Below are positions 45,392 to 54,259 of a stretch of DNA of 64,000 bases, piece by piece. The notes under the pieces are model-generated. The model was not told the origin of the DNA. It did no database searches and saw only the letters and a list, made by a program, of their open reading frames with translations. Each line of letters starts with the position of its first letter. Positions within the stretch are counted from its first letter, which is position 1. The position numbers were made by a program, and so were the translations under genes. Origin of the DNA: Phycisphaerae bacterium (GTDB lineage: Bacteria > Planctomycetota > Phycisphaerae > UBA1845); NCBI GenBank assembly GCA_029260015.1, contig JAJDEB010000036.1, positions 372,001-436,000 on the forward strand, in the 5' to 3' direction.

Positions 45392-45820
45392 TCACTTCCA
45401 ACTCCAACCGTTTTCAAGCAGAAACCGTGTCGATCTACCCCGCATGAAGAGAAACAACTCCAACCTGAAAAGCTGCTGATCGAACGTCTCGAAATTGAAA
45501 GTCGTCCAAAACGAATAACGAATCGTTGCAACTTCAGACCTTGGGATCACGAGCATGCGGCCCTCGTTGTGACTCATCGGCCAATCGGGGTGCCCGGTGA
45601 TTGTGGATGGTAGTGAGGCCACTTTTATTACTTGGAGTTTGTTGAAGTCGGGAACAAGGACCTCTACCAAAGATCCTGCAAGTCCCCACGTCCCCAATCC
45701 GCCAGACCCCACGTTCAAAAACATCGCTTCACGAGATGCAATCTGCATTCCCATGTATGGTCGAGCGCGAATACCTCGACCGATTGTGACCTTGTACCCC
45801 ACCGTCAAGTACTTACGCAT
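45392..45820 (-). CDS. Hypothetical protein
   Basis: 142 residues, ATG with GGGA about 8 nt upstream. Beta-rich and uncharged in the first half (GGLGTWGLAGSLVEVLVPDFN), then Phe-rich (SFWTTFNFETFDQQLFRLELFLFMRG). No signal peptide and no recognised domain. Supported by the ribosome site, plausible composition and by the REP placed directly after its stop codon, as at real genes in this window. Confidence 0.55.
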   Translation of the reverse strand: MRKYLTVGYKVTIGRGIRARPYMGMQIASREAMFLNVGSGGLGTWGLAGSLVEVLVPDFNKLQVIKVASLPSTITGHPDWPMSHNEGRMLVIPRSEVATIRYSFWTTFNFETFDQQLFRLELFLFMRGRSTRFLLENGWSWK

Positions 45821-45857
45821 TTAATATTCCCGCAGCAAAACGATGCGCAGTAGTTGC

Positions 45858-45880
45858 GTCGGGTCGATGACCCGACCTAC
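45858..45880 (-). repeat. REP element (GTAGGTCGGGTC family)
   Basis: A perfect minus-strand copy with the GTAG head at 45880-45877, 7 nt after the stop of the ankyrin gene. Confidence 0.9.
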
Positions 45881-45887
45881 ATCATTT

Positions 45888-46553
45888 TCAATCCTGCAGC
45901 AGCGAAACCACGCGATCATAGCCGCGTTTCGCCGCCCATGCTTCAGCCGACTGGCCCTTGGCGTCCTTGATGTTTTTGTCGGCACCATTTTCGAGGAGCA
46001 ATTTGACCGCATCGATGTGGTCGATGGATGCCGCAACGATGAGTGGCGTCATGCCGTTGTTGGATTGGGCGTTGACAGCCGCTCCGCGTTTGATCAGAAA
46101 CTCGATCAGATCAAACGACTTCGCCACCCCGACGACAGCATGACTGAGCAGCGGGATGCCATGCGGACCGGGAGTCTTGTGACATTCGGGCAGTGCCTCA
46201 AGCGACGCATGCACCACGCCGGCCATCCCCAACATCGTTGCCGCGAATAGGTCCAACCGCGCCCCGTGATCGAGCATAAGTTCGGCGATCTTCGTCCCAC
46301 CGGTATGCGAAGCGGCTCCCAGCCCAGTTTCATAATCGCCCCCGCCCCAATCCCAGCAGCAATTCACCAGCGCCGGATGCTCCTTGACCATCGCACGAAC
46401 GGTATCAAAATCGAAATGCGACTTGCCAACAAACCTGCCAACCAGATCGTCAGCAAGCGCAGCCGGCTTGTCGTCGTCCGCCCAGACCGGTCTCGCAAGA
46501 ACGACAGAAGGAATTGCAGCCCCAGCGGTCAAGACAAATGTGCGTCGGTCCAT
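45888..46553 (-). CDS. Exported ankyrin-repeat protein (Tat-like signal)
   Basis: 221 residues; AGGAG lies 7 nt before the ATG. The N-terminus MDRRTFVLTAGAAIPSVVLA is a twin-arginine type signal. Four or more ankyrin units follow, for example TKIAELMLDHGARLDLFAAT, FDLIEFLIKRGAAVNAQSNNG and MTPLIVAASIDHIDAVKLLLENGADKNIKD. Ankyrins bind proteins; the partner is unknown. Confidence 0.87.
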   Translation of the reverse strand: MDRRTFVLTAGAAIPSVVLARPVWADDDKPAALADDLVGRFVGKSHFDFDTVRAMVKEHPALVNCCWDWGGGDYETGLGAASHTGGTKIAELMLDHGARLDLFAATMLGMAGVVHASLEALPECHKTPGPHGIPLLSHAVVGVAKSFDLIEFLIKRGAAVNAQSNNGMTPLIVAASIDHIDAVKLLLENGADKNIKDAKGQSAEAWAAKRGYDRVVSLLQD

Positions 46554-46691
46554 CGAATGGCTCCTGATCGTAATGACAGATGCAGCCCGGCCACACTATT
46601 GACGCCATTGTACGCGGTCAGTCGGAGCTTCGACTCGGCAAAACCGAATAGGATGTGTAATCATGTCGGGGGGATGAACTGACCTACCGCG

Positions 46692-47261
46692 CTACGATAA
46701 TTTATTGCGATGCCTCTTGATGTGAATAGGGATGGATACAACTAACGACAGCCCTGCCAAGAATGCCCATATCCCCAAGAACACTTTGCATTCGCCATTC
46801 CAGAAATCATCCCAAAAATGTAGATTTCCATGTGCCCGCTTCCATCGAGCGTTTTGGAGCAAGAGGGAAACGTCGATTGCAGTCGCGACCAAGACTCCAA
46901 ACACGATCGGCCAATGAACTGCAATCAGACAAACCAATAATGATCCAGCAATGACGAGGAATATGGCTACAAGCCACCCGGCGTACATCGCGCGGAACGC
47001 CAGTGGGCCAGCCCAAATCACAAACGAAGCGGAAATAGAAAGTGCAACGACATCGCGAATCCAGGGAGCGCTTCGATTCTGTGCCGTCAAGACTTCGTTG
47101 TTATTGAGCGGATCGCGACGTACCAAGTACGAAATCAACAACGTGCCAAGAAAACCCGCAATTCCGAAAGCAATAGGTATCCAAATTGAATCCACTGATC
47201 CGCCACGAATAAACGTAAGCACAATTGCGGTGAAGACCCCGATTGCAAACGCATGCTTCAT
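46692..47261 (-). CDS. Hypothetical multi-pass membrane protein
   Basis: 189 residues with about five hydrophobic segments (AFAIGVFTAIVLTFI, IWIPIAFGIAGFLGTLLISY, FVIWAGPLAFRAMYAGWLVAIFLVIAGSLLVCLIAVH, FGVLVATAIDVSLL, FLGIWAFLAGLSLVVSI). A short HGNLHFWDDFWNGEC loop lies before the last. No family recognised. Flanked by REP-like sequences on both sides. Confidence 0.65.
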   Translation of the reverse strand: MKHAFAIGVFTAIVLTFIRGGSVDSIWIPIAFGIAGFLGTLLISYLVRRDPLNNNEVLTAQNRSAPWIRDVVALSISASFVIWAGPLAFRAMYAGWLVAIFLVIAGSLLVCLIAVHWPIVFGVLVATAIDVSLLLQNARWKRAHGNLHFWDDFWNGECKVFLGIWAFLAGLSLVVSIPIHIKRHRNKLS

Positions 47262-47327
47262 GGCTCGAAGACTTTTGTTATGGAATGGGTCGTGTCATCG
47301 GCGCGACACCGGACTAGTAAATCACCT

Positions 47328-47350
47328 GTCGGGTCGATGACCCGACCTAC
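47328..47350 (-). repeat. REP element (GTAGGTCGGGTC family)
   Basis: A perfect copy, GTAG head at 47350, 12 nt after the stop of the lipoprotein gene at 47363. A degenerate inverted partner (GGGTCGTGTCATCGGCGCGA) lies about 20 bp to the left. Confidence 0.85.
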
Positions 47351-47362
47351 CACTCTACTCCG

Positions 47363-48154
47363 CTAGCCGTCTTCGGGTGCGTCGAAGGCCAGCTCACCGC
47401 GTTTGATGTCCACGTTGATCCGGGGGCTGTAGGTCGTCGTCGTTGTCGTGTTGATCACGTCGTGTTCTTCGGTCTTGGGCAATTTCATCGACGAGTCAAT
47501 TCGGTGAATCAAGAACGTCTCTTTGCTGATCCACAGCGTGATGGGTTGCGATTTGGCTGAAAGTGGTTGCCCCTTCACACGGAAGCATGGCACATTGTTC
47601 TCATCTGTGTTCTCATCTGCATCCTTCAATCGCTCCAGATCGCGAAGGGCGGTTCTTTTCATGCCGCCAACCCTCTTGGGCAGCAGCATCACCGGAACCG
47701 TGTGGGAGGATCCACCCGAAACACCAGTCGCCGTCGCGAGCGCCAGTGGTAACGTCTTATCCTTCTTAACTCCGGGATCGATGTCCCACCAAGTTTGCAC
47801 GTCATCTCCGTTAGCCCAAACAATAAACCTCCTCTCCTCCACCCCTGGAACGTATGTCGGTTTTGAAGTGAATTCGTAACGAAATTCTCCGTCTCGCAAG
47901 AATGCCGTCTTGAACGGCTTGTCATCGGTGAAGCCGCCGCTCTCTCTCGCAAAGACAGTCTTGACCAATCCCGTGTCAGAGTAGGACCGACACGACGCAT
48001 ACGTTGAATCCACCTTCGAGAGTATCTCTTCAGCCGAAAGTTCAACATTGGATACTTGCTTCGGTACGTCGCCAGATGGTGTGGTATCGTCTGCACGATC
48101 GCATGCGAGCAATGTCAAAATGCACAACCCAATAAGCAATTTGCAACGGTTCAT
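47363..48154 (-). CDS. Lipoprotein with LolA-like fold
   Basis: 263 residues; GAGGGG before the ATG. Lipobox LLIGLCILTLLAC. The sequence AEEILSKVDSTYASCRSYSDTGLVKTVF, then FRYEFTSKP, FIVWANGDDVQTWWD and ITLWISKETFLIHRIDSSMKLP follows the pattern of LolA/DUF2092-type lipoprotein-carrier-like proteins that are abundant in Planctomycetota. It may carry lipid or be a structural relative only; there is no LolB or other Lol gene nearby. Confidence 0.7.
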   Translation of the reverse strand: MNRCKLLIGLCILTLLACDRADDTTPSGDVPKQVSNVELSAEEILSKVDSTYASCRSYSDTGLVKTVFARESGGFTDDKPFKTAFLRDGEFRYEFTSKPTYVPGVEERRFIVWANGDDVQTWWDIDPGVKKDKTLPLALATATGVSGGSSHTVPVMLLPKRVGGMKRTALRDLERLKDADENTDENNVPCFRVKGQPLSAKSQPITLWISKETFLIHRIDSSMKLPKTEEHDVINTTTTTTYSPRINVDIKRGELAFDAPEDG

Positions 48155-48270
48155 TGTTAATTCCCCTCATCATGGTTTCGCGAATTGCAACTCTCAACCA
48201 AGTCGGCCACTCGAAATGATGCAGCCACGTAGGTCGACTTATCGATCTGATTTACCTTATTGCTGCTGCC

Positions 48271-48666
48271 TCACTCAGCAAGCCACTTTTCATATTGTTC
48301 AAGATCGAGTTGTACCAAACGACCTAATTCGGATTCAGATAACTTGGACATTGTTGCGAATCCGATTTTTGATTGATTCGGATACTCCGCCCCTGAAAGA
48401 ACGTCGCGATAATCTGTCTTCGCAACTTCAACAAGAATCCGAATCTCTTTAAGATTCGCCCCACCGTCTTTTAGGATTGCGAGCCGAACACGATGTACTT
48501 CACCTTCGTGCTCGCATTCGCCATATCTTCCAAGTTCGCGCACGAATTGTTCGCGAACGGCAGGTTCCGCAATACATGCATCAAGCTTACGGGCAAGGAT
48601 TCTATCTGCGTCAGACGGATGAATTGTCATGATTGCATCATCATACGGCCAATATTCGTCATTCAA
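48271..48666 (-). CDS. Hypothetical protein beginning beside a tRNA-Sec tail copy
   Basis: 131 residues from a TTG at 48666; no ATG or ribosome site is good (the next ATG is at 48630). The frame stays open upstream into the duplicated tRNA tail, so the original N-terminus may have been replaced or lost. Charged, helical content (IHPSDADRILARKLDACIAEPAVREQFVREL, SKLSESELGRLVQLDLEQYEKWLAE). No family recognised. Confidence 0.5.
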   Translation of the reverse strand: MNDEYWPYDDAIMTIHPSDADRILARKLDACIAEPAVREQFVRELGRYGECEHEGEVHRVRLAILKDGGANLKEIRILVEVAKTDYRDVLSGAEYPNQSKIGFATMSKLSESELGRLVQLDLEQYEKWLAE

Positions 48667-48683
48667 GTTAATTGAAGCGACAA

Positions 48684-48711
48684 ACGGGGGTGGATGGGAA
48701 TCGAACCCACC
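48684..48711 (-). repeat. Duplicated 3' end of tRNA-Sec (28 bp)
   Basis: Exactly repeats 49277-49304, i.e. the last 27 bases of tRNA-Sec plus one flanking base, in the same orientation, 593 bp away. The rest of the tRNA (acceptor 5' strand, anticodon arm) is absent here. It resembles an attachment-site footprint left by an element that used the tRNA 3' end. Confidence 0.85.
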
Positions 48712-48797
48712 CTCACCGCTGCAATAGGTACAAAAATGCGGAAATCATTGAAATAAATATCATCAACTGTATCACCGATTCGCAGGTCGGTCGCTCC

Positions 48798-49181
48798 TCA
48801 CCATAGCTTCCACCATGGTTTCTTCGCTTTGATTTGCCCTCCCCAAATACGGCATTCCGTCACCCTTGCTTCGGACGGCATGTCTGCTGACGAGTATGGG
48901 AGCATGTCGATGAACTCATGAGATGGCATGACCAACTCCATCTTGCTCATCAGGTCTTGCATGATCGCCGGAATGCGATTCTTGGATTCCACGCCGAGAA
49001 CCAGGACTTGCCGTACTTCATCGTCACCTTCGATATAGCATTGAGGCAAATATGCCTCAACAATACCAGGCACTTGGGCAACAACTTAGCCAATTGCGTC
49101 CGCCATGATCTCCGGCATTGGGTTTGCTGGCACGCCAAAGAACATTCGGCTTCCTGCGTTCATTTGTCGCTCTTGTTCCAT
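48798..49181 (-). pseudogene. SseB C-terminal-domain-like gene with in-frame TAA
   Basis: From the ATG at 49181 the frame reads MEQERQMNAGSRMFFGVPAN...MADAIG, then TAA at 49088-49086, and continues in the same frame as VVAQVPGIVEAYLPQCYIEGDDE through to WGGQIKAKKPWWKLW and a stop at 48798. FGVPANPMPEI ... QVPGIVEAYLPQ ... QVLVLGVESKN follows the SseB C-terminal domain pattern (GxPxxxPxxL...xxxPxVxxAYL...LxIGV). The TAA is best read as a nonsense mutation. The 91-residue downstream piece could start at a GTG (49073). Lies between the two tRNA-tail copies. Confidence 0.6.
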
Positions 49182-49236
49182 TGTAGTCTCAGCGGTTGGA
49201 ATTCGCGCAACTGAATCGCGTAGGGAAACTTTAACA

Positions 49237-49258
49237 GGTGCGATAAACCGCACCCTAC
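49237..49258 (-). repeat. REP element (GTAGGGTGCGGT variant)
   Basis: Minus-strand GTAGGGTGCGGT-TTATCGCACC. Related to the pair at 18089-18153. Lies between the SseB-like pseudogene and tRNA-Sec. Confidence 0.8.
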
Positions 49259-49277
49259 ACTGTGATCAAGACTCAGA

Positions 49278-49373
49278 CGGGGGTGGATGGGAATCGAACC
49301 CACCGCGAGCCGCTTTTACGACCCGCCAACGGCTTTGAAGGCCGCGGAACCCACCAGGCGTCCGGACACCCCC
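49278..49373 (-). tRNA. selC: Selenocysteine tRNA (anticodon TCA)
   Basis: 96 nt. The 5' acceptor GGGGGTG pairs with CACCCCC at the 3' end, discriminator G, no encoded CCA. The anticodon arm CGGC-CTTCAAA-GCCG places UCA at the anticodon. A long variable arm (GCGGGTCGTAAAAGCGGCTCGC region) and T-arm GTGGG-TTCGATT-CCCAT follow, and the D-arm is extended as in tRNA-Sec. This inserts selenocysteine at recoded UGA, so the organism should also have SelA, SelB and SelD; none is in this window. Its 3' end is duplicated at 48684-48711. Confidence 0.95.
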
Positions 49374-49453
49374 TTCATCGTTTGCTCACCTTAACTTTGG
49401 GCTTGTTCTGCGGCAAATCGGATTGATGCTCGATGGCTTGCCTTAATCGATGA

Positions 49454-49549
49454 ACCCGCCCCTGAAGGGACGGGCCACCCTTTCGCGAATCCATTGGCTA
49501 AGCTCGATTTGCGAGTTGTCAGTCCCCCACCCTGAAGGGCGGGGCACCC
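49454..49549. repeat. Two CCCGCCC-CTGAA-GGGCGGG type palindromes
   Basis: CCCGCCC-CTGAA-GGGACGGG (49454-49476) and CCCACCC-TGAA-GGGCGGGG (49525-49546), same orientation, each followed by GCCACC or GCACCC. Another dispersed hairpin family between tRNA-Sec and ygiQ; the long open frame of ygiQ reads through them. Confidence 0.65.
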
Positions 49550-49701
49550 TGCGCTCGAAATGTTTGGCCGTTTCTGCTACGCTTCCTGCTTACACGAAAC
49601 GCCCGATCGGGCGTCCAAGGCTGGTTTCCCTCGGTCTTGCGGGTTGCTTTGCGTTTGCTTTGTGCCCCGCTTCCAACGGTGACCTCGCGGATGATTTTCT
49701 T

Positions 49702-51711
49702 ATGGTTTCTGACAACGCTACCCATTCGTTTTCTATTGCACTCGATCAGTTTGCGCCCGTACAGACGCCACCGCTTCCGATGACCCGCCGCGAAATGCTC
49801 GACCGCGGATGGGATTCGGTGGATGTGGTTTTTGTTTCGGGCGACGCTTATGTCGATCACCCCGCGTTTGCGGCTGGCATCCTTTGTCGATTGCTGGAGG
49901 CGCATGGGTTCCGCGTGGGTGTGCTTGCTCAACCGGATTGGCAAAGCTGCGAACCGTGGAAGGAGTTTGGCCGGCCCAACCTGTTCTTTGCGATCAGTGC
50001 GGGCAACATGGACTCTATGATCAATCACTACACCGCCAGCCGCAAAGTGCGCAACGACGACGCGTACTCACCCGGTGGGCGGATCGGTCTGCGTCCGGAT
50101 CGTGCGACCAAACCCTACTGCCAGCGAGCCCGCGAAGCCTACAAAGGCGTACCGATTATTGCTGGCGGCGTCGAAGCCTCGCTCAGGCGGCTTGCACATT
50201 ACGACTACTGGTCCGACAAAGTGATGCGGTCGATCCTGCTCGACGCGAAAGCCGACCTGATCGCATACGGCATGGGCGAAGACGCCATCGTCGAAATCGC
50301 CCAGCGATTAGCCGCAGGTGAAACGGTTAAGGATTTGCGCGACGCACGCGGAGTGGCCTACGTATGTGGAGCCAGCGAAACTGCACCGAGTGTTTCCGAC
50401 GTTGTCACGCTGCCTACCTACGAAGATGTCAAAGGCGACCTGACCGAGTTCGCCAAAGCCACGCGTCTCTATCACGTTGAGACGAATCCCTACAACGCTA
50501 AAACACTCGTGCAATATCACGATCGGCAAGTCGTCGTCTGCAACCCGCCGCGCCTGCCCGTTTCACAAACGGACATGGATCGCTACTACGACTTGCCCTA
50601 CACGCGGCGGGCCCACCCTTCATACAAAGATCGCATCCCCGCGTTTGAGGTGGTGAAGGATTCGGTCACGATCATGCGCGGTTGCTTCGGTGGGTGTACG
50701 TTCTGCTCGATCACCATGCATCAGGGTCGGACGATCCAATCGCGTTCCAAAGACTCGATTATTCGCGAGGTCGAAGGGCTGACGAAGGATAAAGAATTCA
50801 AAGGCGTCATCAGCGACATCGGCGGGCCAACCGCAAACATGTACGAAATGCGCTGCACCCGCCCAGAGATTGAAGAGAAATGTCGGCGGTTGTCCTGCGT
50901 GCATCCGACGGTGTGTTCGCTATTGGGAACCGACCACGGCCCACTCATCGACGTGATGCGTGAATCGCGCGAGGTGAAGGGCATCAAGAAAGTATTCGTC
51001 GCCAGTGGTGTGCGGATGGACCTCGCCCAGCGCTCGCCTGAATACATGGAAGAACTCACGAAGCACCATGTCGGCGGCCACTTAAAAGTCGCGCCGGAAC
51101 ACACCGACCCGACCACGCTTCGCATGATGAAGAAACCGGACATCGACGACTTCGCCGGATTCGCCGATGCGTTCAAAGATGCTTCTGTCAAAGCCGGCAA
51201 GAAGCAGTATCTGGTGCCCTACTTCATCACCGCGCACCCCGGTAGTTCCGTCGAGTCGATGATCGACCTGGCAATCTTCTTGAAGCAAAACGGTTACCGC
51301 CCGGATCAGGTTCAGGACTTCATCCCCGCACCGATGGACATTGCGACATGCATGTACCACACCGGTCTCGACCCGATGAGCATGAAGCCGGTGTTCGTCG
51401 CCAAGCACCTGCGCGATCGCAAGTTCCAGCGAGCACTGATGCAATTCTTCAAACCGGAGAACTACTTCCTCGTGCGCAAGGCACTGCTCAATGCCGGACG
51501 GTCCGACCTGATCGGAGATGGATGCGATGCGTTGATCCCCTCCCATCCGCCCAAAGCCGCCATCGACGCCCGCCGCCAGCAAGCCAGCCGCTCATTCCAG
51601 GATGGCGACCATTACCATTCGGCGCAGCGTGAGAAGGATCTTTCCTCCGGATATCGTCCGGGCCGCTCCTCTGCTCGTCGGCGATCGCGCAATCGTCGCC
51701 CGAAATCGTAA
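49702..51711 (+). CDS. YgiQ-family radical SAM protein
   Basis: 669 residues from the ATG at 49702, just before the conserved [33 protein letters not shown]. The frame extends 84 codons upstream through palindromic repeats, and that part is unlikely to be coding. B12-binding-like N-domain ([30 protein letters not shown]), then the radical SAM cluster [10 protein letters not shown] (CxxxCxxC) and [28 protein letters not shown]. The C-terminus is a basic Arg/Ser tail. Function of YgiQ enzymes is not established. Confidence 0.9.
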   Translation: MVSDNATHSFSIALDQFAPVQTPPLPMTRREMLDRGWDSVDVVFVSGDAYVDHPAFAAGILCRLLEAHGFRVGVLAQPDWQSCEPWKEFGRPNLFFAISAGNMDSMINHYTASRKVRNDDAYSPGGRIGLRPDRATKPYCQRAREAYKGVPIIAGGVEASLRRLAHYDYWSDKVMRSILLDAKADLIAYGMGEDAIVEIAQRLAAGETVKDLRDARGVAYVCGASETAPSVSDVVTLPTYEDVKGDLTEFAKATRLYHVETNPYNAKTLVQYHDRQVVVCNPPRLPVSQTDMDRYYDLPYTRRAHPSYKDRIPAFEVVKDSVTIMRGCFGGCTFCSITMHQGRTIQSRSKDSIIREVEGLTKDKEFKGVISDIGGPTANMYEMRCTRPEIEEKCRRLSCVHPTVCSLLGTDHGPLIDVMRESREVKGIKKVFVASGVRMDLAQRSPEYMEELTKHHVGGHLKVAPEHTDPTTLRMMKKPDIDDFAGFADAFKDASVKAGKKQYLVPYFITAHPGSSVESMIDLAIFLKQNGYRPDQVQDFIPAPMDIATCMYHTGLDPMSMKPVFVAKHLRDRKFQRALMQFFKPENYFLVRKALLNAGRSDLIGDGCDALIPSHPPKAAIDARRQQASRSFQDGDHYHSAQREKDLSSGYRPGRSSARRRSRNRRPKS

Positions 51712-51826
51712 GCACGTCATCGGGCGCTGAGAATTTCACATACAGTCGGGTGGCCTTGAATCGACCGGAGCGATGCCATACAGTCTCGCCCTGAATGAAC
51801 CTACGCGAAACGGGAACCCAACACTG

Positions 51827-52822
51827 ATGGCCAAACGATACATATCCGATTTGAAAGCTGGCGAGACTGTCGATTCGCAAGTCTTTTTGATTGCGTCAAA
51901 AGACCTGCGGACGACGACCAGCGGCGCGCTTTATATTCACGCGGTGTTAAAGGATCGCACCGGCCAGATTCCCGCCCGAATGTGGCAGGCGTCCGAAATC
52001 CTCTACAACAACTTGCCCGAGGGTGGGTTCATTGAACTCAAAGGGCGGGCGGAAAACTACAAAGGCAACATGCAGTTCATCATCGATGCGATCCGCCCGG
52101 TCGATGAGGACAAAGTTGACTTCGCAGACTTCCTGCCAGCAACGACCCACAACATCGACAAACTTTGGGACCGTACGCTTGAAATCCTTCGCGGCATCAA
52201 GGACAAGCACATCCAACTCTTGATTAAACAGTTTGTCACCGACGAAGCGTTGGTCGCGCAATTCAAACGATCACCGGCTGCTGCCAATATGCACCATGCG
52301 TATATTGGTGGGTTGTGCGAACACACGTTGAGTCTGCTGGAGATTGCCCTGCTGGTGATCCCGCGCTATCCGCAGGTCAGCCTCGACCTAGTGTTGGCCG
52401 GCCTGTTTCTGCACGACATCGGCAAGACTGAAGAATTGCGCTGCGAGACCACATTTGCTTACACCGACAATGGGCAGCTCCTTGGGCATTTGTTCATCGC
52501 GGCATCGTGGGTCGAACAAAAATGCGCTGCAGCCGAGAAGGAAACCGGTGAACCGTTTCCCGAAGTTATCAAGACGACCCTGCAACACATCATTCTGTCG
52601 CACCACGGAACGTATGAATTCGGCAGTCCGAAGATACCAGCCACGCCCGAAGCGGTTGCGATCCATCATATCGACAACCTCGACGCCAAACTCAATACCT
52701 ACATCGGGTTGATCGAATCGGATCGTGACAAGAACAGCAGTTGGACAAACTACAACCATTTGCTGGGTACCAAGATATTCAAGACGGATGTGCTGTGTGT
52801 CCGGCCCGAACCTGCGGAATAG
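51827..52822 (+). CDS. YhaM-family 3'-5' exoribonuclease / HD-domain protein
   Basis: 331 residues from the ATG at 51827 (MAKRYISDLKAGETVDSQVFLIASKDLRTT). N-terminal OB-fold (YIHAVLKDRTGQIPARMWQ, GFIELKGRAENYKGNMQFIID) followed by an HD domain (HHAYIGGLCEHTLSLLE, GLFLHDIGKTEEL, ILSHHGTYEFGSPKIPATPEAVAIHHIDNLDAKL), as in B. subtilis YhaM/CBF1. Probably degrades single-stranded RNA or DNA 3' to 5'. Located 47 bp before gcvPA on the same strand. Confidence 0.88.
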   Translation: MAKRYISDLKAGETVDSQVFLIASKDLRTTTSGALYIHAVLKDRTGQIPARMWQASEILYNNLPEGGFIELKGRAENYKGNMQFIIDAIRPVDEDKVDFADFLPATTHNIDKLWDRTLEILRGIKDKHIQLLIKQFVTDEALVAQFKRSPAAANMHHAYIGGLCEHTLSLLEIALLVIPRYPQVSLDLVLAGLFLHDIGKTEELRCETTFAYTDNGQLLGHLFIAASWVEQKCAAAEKETGEPFPEVIKTTLQHIILSHHGTYEFGSPKIPATPEAVAIHHIDNLDAKLNTYIGLIESDRDKNSSWTNYNHLLGTKIFKTDVLCVRPEPAE

Positions 52823-52869
52823 TGATACTACCAAAGTCAATATTCTCGACCTGATACATAGGATCATCG

Positions 52870-54207
52870 ATGGACTACACACAAATCAGTGATAGTGACG
52901 AACGCCAGATGCTTGACGCCATCGGCGCGGAAAACATCGAAGCGTTGTTCTCAACGATTCCCAGCGATCAGCGCTTCAGCGGCGACCTCGATATACCGGC
53001 TGGGTGTAGCGAGATGGAATTGCTCGCGGAATTGCAGCAGCTTTCCGACAAGAATCACGACGCGACAAAAATGACGTGCTTTCTCGGTTGTGGTGCATAC
53101 GACCATTTCGTCCCGACAGTCGTAGACAGTCTGGCGATGCGCGGCGAGTTCCTCACTGCATATACACCATACCAAGCCGAGGCGTCGCAAGGTGTGCTTC
53201 AGGCATTCTATGAGTTCCAAACGATGATCTGCGAACTGACCGGCATGGATATTGCCAACGCATCGCTTTATGACGGTGCGTCTGCGGCGGCAGAAGCGGC
53301 GATGCTCGCGAAGGGTGTGACCAATCGCTCGAAGATCGTGCTCGCAACGCGGTGTCATCCCGATACAGTCGAAACGCTTCAAACGTATGGTCAGCAGCAG
53401 GAATTGAAGATTGATTCGGCGCTGACGGGCGATGGGCTTCCTGATGCGGCGAAGCTTGGTGCTTCCGTAGATGACAATACTGCCGCCGTACTGATTCAAT
53501 TCCCCGACTTCTTTGGACAGCTCAACGATATCGAACCGTTGATCGAAGCTGCCCACAAAGTCGGCGCCCTCGCAATCGTCTCATTCGATCCGCTGGCAGC
53601 CGGTATCATTAAACGACCGGGCGACTTCGGCGCAGACATCGTCATCGGCGAAGGTCAGGCGTTGGGACTTCCGCTGCAATATGGCGCGCCGTACCTCGGG
53701 TTCTTCGCCGCCCGCGAGAAGTACCTTCGAAAGATGCCCGGCCGCGTGGTTGGTGTTGCCTATGATGAGCATGGGAATCGCGGATATTGCCTGGTACTGC
53801 AAACCCGCGAGCAACACATCAAACGCGAGCGTGCGACAAGCAATGTTTGTACGAATCAAGGCTTGATGGCGATGCGGGCGACGGTGTATATGACGGCTGT
53901 TGGCAAGAACGGTCTCACCAAAATTGCATCGCTCTGCTTTGACAAAGCACACTACGCTGCCCAGCAGATCGCCACGCTGCCGAACTACTCACTGCGATTC
54001 GACGGACCGTTCTTCAAAGAATTCGTCGTGCAGACCACCAACGATGTAACCAAAGTCCTGGACGCCTGCCACGCCAAAGGAATGTTAGCCGGTATACCGC
54101 TGCGAAAGTGGTTCAGAGAAATGAACGATTGCTTCTCTGTCGCCGTCACAGAAAAGCGTACCAAAGCTGAAATCGACGAACTCATCGAAACCCTGGCAAG
54201 CGTTTAG
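52870..54207 (+). CDS. gcvPA: Glycine decarboxylase P-protein subunit 1
   Basis: 445 residues, the usual length for the N-terminal half of split P-protein. Motifs: CFLGCGAYDHFVPTVVDSL, TAYTPYQAEASQGVLQAFYEFQTMICELTGMDIANASLYDGASAAAEAA, GEGQALGLPLQYGAPYLGFFA and SNVCTNQGLMAMRATVYM. It forms the P-protein with GcvPB, releasing CO2 from glycine and loading the lipoyl H-protein. GcvPB lies about 5 kb away on the opposite strand; gcvT and gcvH are not in the window. A decayed CACTGCTC repeat follows it. Confidence 0.93.
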   Translation: MDYTQISDSDERQMLDAIGAENIEALFSTIPSDQRFSGDLDIPAGCSEMELLAELQQLSDKNHDATKMTCFLGCGAYDHFVPTVVDSLAMRGEFLTAYTPYQAEASQGVLQAFYEFQTMICELTGMDIANASLYDGASAAAEAAMLAKGVTNRSKIVLATRCHPDTVETLQTYGQQQELKIDSALTGDGLPDAAKLGASVDDNTAAVLIQFPDFFGQLNDIEPLIEAAHKVGALAIVSFDPLAAGIIKRPGDFGADIVIGEGQALGLPLQYGAPYLGFFAAREKYLRKMPGRVVGVAYDEHGNRGYCLVLQTREQHIKRERATSNVCTNQGLMAMRATVYMTAVGKNGLTKIASLCFDKAHYAAQQIATLPNYSLRFDGPFFKEFVVQTTNDVTKVLDACHAKGMLAGIPLRKWFREMNDCFSVAVTEKRTKAEIDELIETLASV

Positions 54208-54259
54208 AAATGAGTCGGAAGCTGTGCCACTGCTCTGAGAGCGTTGCGATCCGCAAGCA

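Noticed and set aside
48684..48780. A second complete tRNA or a tmRNA at the tRNA-Sec tail copy
   Set aside because: Only the T-arm and 3' acceptor strand are present; no 5' GGGGGTG partner or anticodon arm is found upstream on the minus strand.
48798..49181. Selenoprotein near selC
   Set aside because: The interrupting codon in the SseB-like gene is TAA, not TGA, and there is no SECIS-like hairpin directly after it.
49450..49701. N-terminal extension of YgiQ
   Set aside because: The open frame reads through two GC-rich palindromes and lacks family similarity until after residue 84; the ATG at 49702 fits the family start.
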